Positions 40,134 to 45,798 of a DNA stretch of 45,798 nt are shown here, one piece after another. A program made the position numbers and the translations under genes. Each line of letters starts with the position of its first letter. Positions within the stretch are counted from its first letter, which is position 1. This DNA is from Lachnospiraceae bacterium (GTDB taxonomy: Bacteria; Bacillota; Clostridia; Lachnospirales; Lachnospiraceae). The notes beneath the pieces were generated by a model, which saw only the letters and a program-made list of their open reading frames with translations, did no database searches and was not told where the DNA came from. Location: positions 1 through 45,798 of the forward strand of contig JAAWLQ010000002.1 in the NCBI GenBank assembly GCA_022797995.1, given 5' to 3'.

Positions 40134-40180
40134 CAGATAGGCCTGTGAAAGAAATTAAGAAAATGGAAGGGAAAAAGAGA

Positions 40181-42307
40181 ATGAGTGAAATGTTCAGGAA
40201 AAGTCTGACAAGGGCGGCAAAAACGGGCAGAAGAATCGCCATTGCGGCAGTAGCAGGAACGGTAGCACTGGGCAGCAGCTACTATACCCAGGCGGCAAAT
40301 GTGGGTATAGAAACCATTTTTGACGAACATTATTATGCGGATTTGTACCCGGATCTGAAGGAAGCATTTGGTTATGACAGGGAGGCTCTGCTGAAGCATT
40401 TTATGACCTATGGGCTTTCAGAAGGCAGGGAAATGAGCGAGATGATAGACATCGTCAAATACAGGGAGAAATATCAGGATCTCCAGGATGCATTTGGGGA
40501 TGACTGGGATGCTTATGTGGAGCATTATCTTTCTTATGGAGCCCTTGAACACAGAGATAATGGCACTGACTTTGATCCGGTGGATTATCTTAACAGATAC
40601 AGCGATTTGCAGGCTGTCTTTGGTAACGATATACTGGCGGCCTACAGGCATTACCAGGAACAGGGGAAGCAAGAAGGCAGGGAGGGCAGAAGCGAGGCCG
40701 TGGTAGAGGCCGAAGAAGCGGCGAGACACAGCAGTCCTGCAGAGAAGCCTTCAGAGCCTGCAGAAAAGCCTTCAGAGCCTGCAACAGAAAAAGTTGGGAT
40801 TCAGAGTGTGGAGGTTATGAGCAGCGGCCGTATCAGGGTCACCTTGAATCAGAAGACGGAACAGTCCCTTGCGCTGGACGCATTCAGTATCATATGTAAC
40901 AGCGGTGGCTCTGATATGACGATCCTGTCTGTGTCAACCAATGATAATATGGTTTATGACCTGGTGACTGCCTATTACAGGGATCAGGAATATGATATAC
41001 AGATCACCCTTGCCGATGGAACATCCATATCAAAGGTCTTTGCTTACAGGACAGATTGTGCACAGATTTCGAGTATGAACGCTGTTCGTACCAGTGTCAG
41101 CGAGGCCAGGATTACCTATAATTCAGACGAACCAGGCTATTTTTACTACATTTTAAGGGAAAACGGGCGGGCTCTGGCACGCGCGGCTTCCGCGGGAGAT
41201 TTTGAAGCAACAGAATCAGAAATTATCAGTTCTGGTGTCAGGACGGAAATGAGCCAGCATGAGAATATCTTAACCGTTACAGGCCTGACAGAGGGTATGC
41301 CATATACCATGTATTATGTGGCTGTCAATACAGAGGGAAAAGCCACACTGGTAAACAGCCTTTCCATTGACGGAGAAGTCTATTCGGAGAATGCGGCCGC
41401 AATCAAAGGAGCCAGAGCATTCGCTGAGAAGCAGGCAAACGGCGAATTTTTATATGGTTTTGAGATAGAGCTGGAGACTGCCACTTCAGAGAGCCTGACT
41501 CTGGGGCAGTTTGATATAAGCTGTCCGCTGAACCAGACGACACTTGGAGAGGTCAGGACTACGGATAACAGGATTTATCGTGTGTATATGCCATTGGGTA
41601 CTGTGCCGAAAGGAAATAATACGTATACGATTCTGATTAATCTGAAAGATGGCACGCAGCTAAAGGGGTCGTGCTACCTTGACCTGCAGGCACCCGGCGT
41701 TACTATAAGAAGTATCGAGTGGGAAGATGTGGATACGATAAAGGTTACTGTCAATTCAGATGAAGCGGGCACGCTTTATTACGCGGTTCAGGACCAGGTA
41801 GAGGGCGAGGGCACGATCACGGCTAAGGATCCCGCGCAGATTTATGCCAATGGTACGAAATTTCTCATGGGATACGGTCTGAATTATGTAACTATAAAGG
41901 GTGTAAAGGAAGGGCAATGGTTCTGCTGTGCGACGGAGGACACAAGTGGCAACAGGGAGGAGTTCTACAGCTATGAGCAGATTCCTGAATACACTGCTCC
42001 GGATCCCGGTGATACATCTCAGCCGAAGATTATAAGCGGAGAGGTTCTCAGGAACTCAGGCAGAATAAAGCTCAAGCTGGTGTTTGACCAGGCGGTATAT
42101 GGGCGTTACGACAATAACCAGACCCAGATCAGCGGAATGGAAGGGAAGTATTTATTTACGGCGGAATACACCTCTGAAGGAGACCTGATGGATAATGTGC
42201 TGACGCTTTATATAACAGATCCGACGGTTACCATACCAGAGGGCAGCCATACCCTGACCATTGTATTTTATGATGGGACTATATTGACGTATGATTTTAC
42301 GGTGTAA
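40181..42307 (+). CDS. Secreted multidomain protein with three tandem Y-x-DL-AFG repeats and Ig-like regions
   Basis: Signal-like RRIAIAAVAGTVALGSSYYTQAA; repeats YYADLYPDLKEAFGYD / YREKYQDLQDAFGDD / YLNRYSDLQAVFGND; EKPSEPAEKPSEPATEK linker. Confidence 0.75.
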   Translation: MSEMFRKSLTRAAKTGRRIAIAAVAGTVALGSSYYTQAANVGIETIFDEHYYADLYPDLKEAFGYDREALLKHFMTYGLSEGREMSEMIDIVKYREKYQDLQDAFGDDWDAYVEHYLSYGALEHRDNGTDFDPVDYLNRYSDLQAVFGNDILAAYRHYQEQGKQEGREGRSEAVVEAEEAARHSSPAEKPSEPAEKPSEPATEKVGIQSVEVMSSGRIRVTLNQKTEQSLALDAFSIICNSGGSDMTILSVSTNDNMVYDLVTAYYRDQEYDIQITLADGTSISKVFAYRTDCAQISSMNAVRTSVSEARITYNSDEPGYFYYILRENGRALARAASAGDFEATESEIISSGVRTEMSQHENILTVTGLTEGMPYTMYYVAVNTEGKATLVNSLSIDGEVYSENAAAIKGARAFAEKQANGEFLYGFEIELETATSESLTLGQFDISCPLNQTTLGEVRTTDNRIYRVYMPLGTVPKGNNTYTILINLKDGTQLKGSCYLDLQAPGVTIRSIEWEDVDTIKVTVNSDEAGTLYYAVQDQVEGEGTITAKDPAQIYANGTKFLMGYGLNYVTIKGVKEGQWFCCATEDTSGNREEFYSYEQIPEYTAPDPGDTSQPKIISGEVLRNSGRIKLKLVFDQAVYGRYDNNQTQISGMEGKYLFTAEYTSEGDLMDNVLTLYITDPTVTIPEGSHTLTIVFYDGTILTYDFTV

Positions 42308-42406
42308 GAGTTTTTCAGCAATTCAGAGCCCTGTCTGAACTGTGACGAGTCGTAAGCGTGCTGTAAGAGCTTGTAAGAGCAGCCTGAAGATACAATCAAA
42401 AGGTGC

Positions 42407-42436
42407 TTGACAGACATTGGCCTCAGCCAGTATAAT
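42407..42436 (+). promoter_or_regulatory. Consensus sigma-A promoter
   Basis: TTGACA - 18 nt - TATAAT. Confidence 0.8.
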
Positions 42437-42444
42437 GGGTTAAG

Positions 42445-42475
42445 ACTGCTGCCGATCATTAAAGTCGGCAGCAGT
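42445..42475 (+). promoter_or_regulatory. 5' hairpin at predicted transcription start
   Basis: ACTGCTGCCGA-tcattaaag-TCGGCAGCAGT just after the predicted +1. Confidence 0.6.
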
Positions 42476-42505
42476 AATTAAAAAGAAAGTTCAGGAGGAT
42501 TTTGC

Positions 42506-42544
42506 ATGTTAATTGTGGTTGTAAGGATGGAAATGGCAAAATAA
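42506..42544 (+). other. Possible 12-aa leader ORF MLIVVVRMEMAK
   Basis: Strong SD caggagg at 8-9 nt spacing. Confidence 0.45.
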
Positions 42545-42661
42545 ATATTAGATGGGTAAGTTTCGTGCCATGATTCAGGCTGGAAGTGTGCCCATTTGTC
42601 AGCGGCAAAAGCCGCATTCCTTACAATCGCTTCATATTGTGGTATCTGTCCGGATAATATA

Positions 42662-42689
42662 AGCATGACTGTATGGTCATGCTGTTTTT
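42662..42689 (+). terminator. Intrinsic terminator
   Basis: AGCATGAC-tgtatg-GTCATGCT-GTTTTT. Confidence 0.85.
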
Positions 42690-42695
42690 ATATAC

Positions 42696-42825
42696 ATGGC
42701 CCTCAGATGGAAGTCTGCCGCTGAGGCGGCATGCGGGCCCCGTGATGAGTAGTGGAGAAGGAATTCCCCTGTTCGATGGATGGGAAAGCCCGTCGTAAGA
42801 TGGAATTCTGCCCAACTGTCACGGG
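42696..42825 (+). other. Unassigned structured region
   Basis: GGCCC/GGGCC, GCCG-CTGAGG-CGGC and CCCGTGA (42739-42745)/TCACGGG (42819-42825) pairings. Confidence 0.4.
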
Positions 42826-42851
42826 TAAGCGTTCCATGAAGAAAAAATCCG

Positions 42852-42973
42852 GTCAGCTATGGCGGAAAACCATGGTATCTTTGCGTGCGGGGAGACCATG
42901 GTTTTTTGCGCAGCTGACTTATGGATATTTTGCGGAACTAAGATAAAACAGGAATGTTTCGGAACTAAGATAA
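42852..42973. repeat. Element C: hairpin plus tandem CGGAACTAAGATAA motifs
   Basis: GTCAGCT/AGCTGAC and AAACCATGGT/ACCATGGTTT hairpin; motif copies at 42932-42946 and 42960-42973. Confidence 0.6.
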
Positions 42974-42989
42974 CGAAAGGACTTGAAAA

Positions 42990-45134
42990 ATGAATATAGA
43001 AAAGCAGATAGAATTTGACAAAATAAAGGATATATGGACGGCCCTTGCGGTGACGGACCAGGCGAAGGAGAACATTAGAAATACGACATTTTACCTGTCG
43101 GAGAGGGAACTGAGAAAACAGCTACGGGACACTACGGACAGCAGAAGGCTGATTGAAAAGCTGGGCACGCCGCCATTGCAGAACGTGGAGGAAGCGAAGG
43201 AGATTCTGATGATTGCCGAAAAGGGGGACTGCCTTACGCCCTATCAGCTGGAGCGGGTGGAAAGGGTACTTGCGGCCATAGGAAGGATGAAAAGATACCT
43301 GGAGAAGGGAAAGGAAGACGATAATCCTCTGGCGTATTATGGGGAAAATCTGGACGCCGTGGAAGAGTTGCGTGAAGAAATTGGAAGGCAGATCAGAGGC
43401 GGAGAGGTGGACGATTATGCGTCAAGGGAATTGTCACAGATCAGGATCCGGATGGCAGGATGTGAGGAGCAGATGAAGCAGAAGGCAGAGCAGGTCATGC
43501 GTTCTCAGAAAGAGTGTATGGCTGACCTTTACTGTACCACACGGAACGGAAGAATCTGTGTACCGGTGAAAAAGGAATATAAGTTCAGGATTTCGGGAAC
43601 GGTGGTGGACAAATCTGCAAGCGGCAGTACCCTGTTCATAGAGCCCACGGTCGCAGCCAGATACTATGAAGAATTGCAGCAGCTGAAAATCAGCGAGGAA
43701 AATGAGGTATACCGTATCCTGTATACACTGACGGCCATGCTGGGGGCGTCTGCGGAGGCAATGAAGGAGAATATCAGAGTAATGGAAGTGCTGGATTTCA
43801 TCCTGTCAAAGGGGAAGCTAAGCATCGACCTGCAAGCGACGGAGCCTTGTATCAATACGGAACGCAGGATTGTGTTAAAGGACGCCAGGCACCCGCTGAT
43901 GGACAGGGAGAGGAACGTGCCGCTGCAATTTGAAATCGGGGACACTGCCAGAGGCGTTGTGATTACTGGGCCCAATACGGGAGGAAAGACGGTGGCCATC
44001 AAGACCGTCATGTTGAACTGCATAATGGCCCAGTGCGGCCTTCATGTCACCTGCGGGGAAGCGGATATCTGTATGAACAGCGCCTATCTCTGTGATATCG
44101 GAGACGGACAGAACATTGCGGAGAATCTGTCCACCTTCTCGGCACATATCAAAAATGTGCTGGAGGTACTCCGTGAAGTGGATGCGGAAAGCCTGGTTAT
44201 TATGGACGAACTTGGGTCCGGCACCGACCCGGCGGAGGGCATGGGAATCGCGGTGGCCATACTGGAAGAGCTGCGAAAAAGTGGTGCGTTGTTCCTTGTT
44301 ACCACCCATTATCCTGAGATAAAGGAGTATGCGGACAGGACGGAAGGACTTGTCAACGCCCGTATGACCTTTGACAGGGAGACATTAAGCCCCACTTATC
44401 AGATGGTAATCGGGGAGGCGGGAGAGAGCTGCGCTTTCCATATTGCGGACAGGCTGGGGATGCCCCGGGAAATGCTGGAAACGGCAGTCCGCGCGGCTTA
44501 TGGGGAGGATGCCGTGGCCGGATATGCTTTCGGAGAGAACAGGGAGGACTCGGAGAAAAGTGGGACAGATGCGAAAATGAGCATGCCGGAAAAAGGGAGG
44601 ACAGCAGAAAACAGGGAAGTCGCAGAAAATAAGAATATGCCAGGGACCGAAAAGACAATAGAAAAGAGGAGTATGGCAGAGCACGAGAAGGCCGCAGAAA
44701 GAACGGATAAGGCAGAAAAAGAAAGAACAGCAGAAAAAAAGGGCATATCAGGGAAAGAGAAAGCAGGAAAAGAGAAAGCAGGAAAAGAGAGAACAGAGAA
44801 AACCAACCCTGGAAAAATTATCAAAATCAAAAAGGCAAAACCCAGGGAAGACTTGAGCACAAAGTACAAATTGGGTGACAGCGTCATGGTTTACCCGGAC
44901 AAAAAGATTGGCATTGTATGCAAACCCATCAATGAAAAGGGCGTACTGCGGGTACAGCTGCCAGACCGGAAGATATGGATTAATCACAAGCGGGTCAAGT
45001 TCCATGTGGCGGCGGAAGAACTGTATCCGGAGGATTATGATTTTAACATTCTCTTCGAGACGGTGGCCAACCGGAAAATCCTGCATGATATGGGCAGGAA
45101 GCATACGGAGGAGATTGTCCGGCGTGAGGAATAG
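42990..45134 (+). CDS. MutS2-like ATPase lacking a recognizable Smr domain
   Basis: MutS Walker A GPNTGGKT, DELGSGTDPAEG, TTHYPEIKEYA; C-terminus ends after a KOW-like segment. Confidence 0.87.
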   Translation: MNIEKQIEFDKIKDIWTALAVTDQAKENIRNTTFYLSERELRKQLRDTTDSRRLIEKLGTPPLQNVEEAKEILMIAEKGDCLTPYQLERVERVLAAIGRMKRYLEKGKEDDNPLAYYGENLDAVEELREEIGRQIRGGEVDDYASRELSQIRIRMAGCEEQMKQKAEQVMRSQKECMADLYCTTRNGRICVPVKKEYKFRISGTVVDKSASGSTLFIEPTVAARYYEELQQLKISEENEVYRILYTLTAMLGASAEAMKENIRVMEVLDFILSKGKLSIDLQATEPCINTERRIVLKDARHPLMDRERNVPLQFEIGDTARGVVITGPNTGGKTVAIKTVMLNCIMAQCGLHVTCGEADICMNSAYLCDIGDGQNIAENLSTFSAHIKNVLEVLREVDAESLVIMDELGSGTDPAEGMGIAVAILEELRKSGALFLVTTHYPEIKEYADRTEGLVNARMTFDRETLSPTYQMVIGEAGESCAFHIADRLGMPREMLETAVRAAYGEDAVAGYAFGENREDSEKSGTDAKMSMPEKGRTAENREVAENKNMPGTEKTIEKRSMAEHEKAAERTDKAEKERTAEKKGISGKEKAGKEKAGKERTEKTNPGKIIKIKKAKPREDLSTKYKLGDSVMVYPDKKIGIVCKPINEKGVLRVQLPDRKIWINHKRVKFHVAAEELYPEDYDFNILFETVANRKILHDMGRKHTEEIVRREE

Positions 45135-45211
45135 CAAGGTAAAGTGGTTTTGAAGCCAGCAAAGGCGAAGCTGAGGGTAGTGGGAGATTAAGGAAAATCT
45201 GATAATACTTA

Positions 45212-45258
45212 AGAAGGGATGCGTCTTACTTAGGTACGCATCCCATTCCCTTTTACCA
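45212..45258. terminator. Intrinsic terminator, probably bidirectional
   Basis: GGGATGCGT-cttacttaggt-ACGCATCCC with T-rich flank between convergent genes. Confidence 0.7.
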
Positions 45259-45453
45259 ATATTGTTTTACCTTTTCACTGGATTCAATTTCAGACAATTG
45301 GAATCTCTCTGCGATCCGCTTTATAGTTTCTGCAAATGAAACCCCTAAATCTTTACACATTAAAACAGCACCTTTAATCTGGCCTGTTAATTCGCTCTCT
45401 TCCCTCATTTGCTGAATCGCCAAGCATACATGCTTTTCGTATGCTTTACACAT
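45253..45453 (-). CDS. Small ORF matching the C-terminal end of Rpn-family (PD-(D/E)XK) nucleases
   Basis: MCKAYEKHVCLAIQQMREESELTGQIKGAVLMCKDLGVSFAETIKRIAERFQLSEIESSEKVKQYW. Confidence 0.6.
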   Translation of the reverse strand: MCKAYEKHVCLAIQQMREESELTGQIKGAVLMCKDLGVSFAETIKRIAERFQLSEIESSEKVKQYW

Positions 45454-45798
45454 GATTCACTTCTCCTTTCCCTTCGGGATATTTCAGTTTGGATCCTGTA
45501 ACAACATTTATTACTTCCGCTGCCTGTCTTTCCATGCTTTGAAATTTTATGTCTTCCTCTACGATCTTATTTAGAGTCTGCTTATCTTTAGAATACTTAA
45601 TATATAGCATTACTTCACGCAAGTTCGAGTGAAATTCATTAATTTCGGCATCCGACATTTCCTTTGGGGCAATCAGGTTTACATGGTAGTCCGGTGCGTG
45701 TGCCAGAATTGCATTGTCAACATCGGAATACATTTCTTTCAGGGAGAGCGGCGCATCCCAGCTGTCTGATCCAAAATATATTACAAGGGTGACTACAG
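45446..45798 (-). CDS. Rpn-family recombination-promoting nuclease-like protein (N-terminal part off window; frame ends early)
   Basis: VVTLVIYFGSDSWDAPLSLKEMYSDVDNAILAHAPDYHVNLIAPKEMSDAEINEFHSNLREVMLYIKYSKDK. Confidence 0.65.
   Translation of the reverse strand, partial: VVTLVIYFGSDSWDAPLSLKEMYSDVDNAILAHAPDYHVNLIAPKEMSDAEINEFHSNLREVMLYIKYSKDKQTLNKIVEEDIKFQSMERQAAEVINVVTGSKLKYPEGKGEVNHV

Noticed and set aside
42739-42800. Hammerhead ribozyme (TGATGAG ... GGGAAAG)
   Set aside because: Core has GUGAUGA instead of CUGAUGA and the interval does not form a simple stem II

Overview
The window is a Firmicutes chromosomal segment, most likely a Lachnospiraceae-type Clostridium relative (inferred from gene content and order, not tested). 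Left part is housekeeping: 3' end of trmB, thioredoxin, YitT, DUF1846, ftsH, amidase, uvrC, then an hprK / ROK glucokinase / murB / rapZ / whiA / HPr-like / lipid kinase / fba block. The middle (about 17.5-34.7 kb) is a glycan-utilisation locus: membrane-anchored AraC regulator, two paralogous solute-binding lipoproteins, LplB/YtcP-type permeases, a GH43-like+GH28 fusion, GH39, GH38 and a MATE transporter. The right part holds an AEC transporter, a small alarmone synthetase, an HD+YbaK fusion, a TfoX C-domain protein, an ABC transporter, a repeat-containing secreted protein, a MutS2-like ATPase and an interrupted Rpn-family gene. The most interesting non-coding signals are: (1) a structured repeat family built as R1 / inverted copy / inner hairpin / R2, with a GCGGAACTAAAA motif at both edges, immediately upstream of the glucokinase and the Crh-like gene, plus a reduced variant upstream of the MutS2-like gene; (2) two tandem small-RNA-like units (17.04-17.43 kb) with compensatory hairpin changes and a conserved CCUCCCUUUU anti-Shine-Dalgarno-like tail; (3) a strong promoter / short ORF / intrinsic terminator leader before the MutS2-like gene; (4) a severely deleted group II intron inside the ABC operon. 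All calls come from reading the sequence; no database search or folding program was run.
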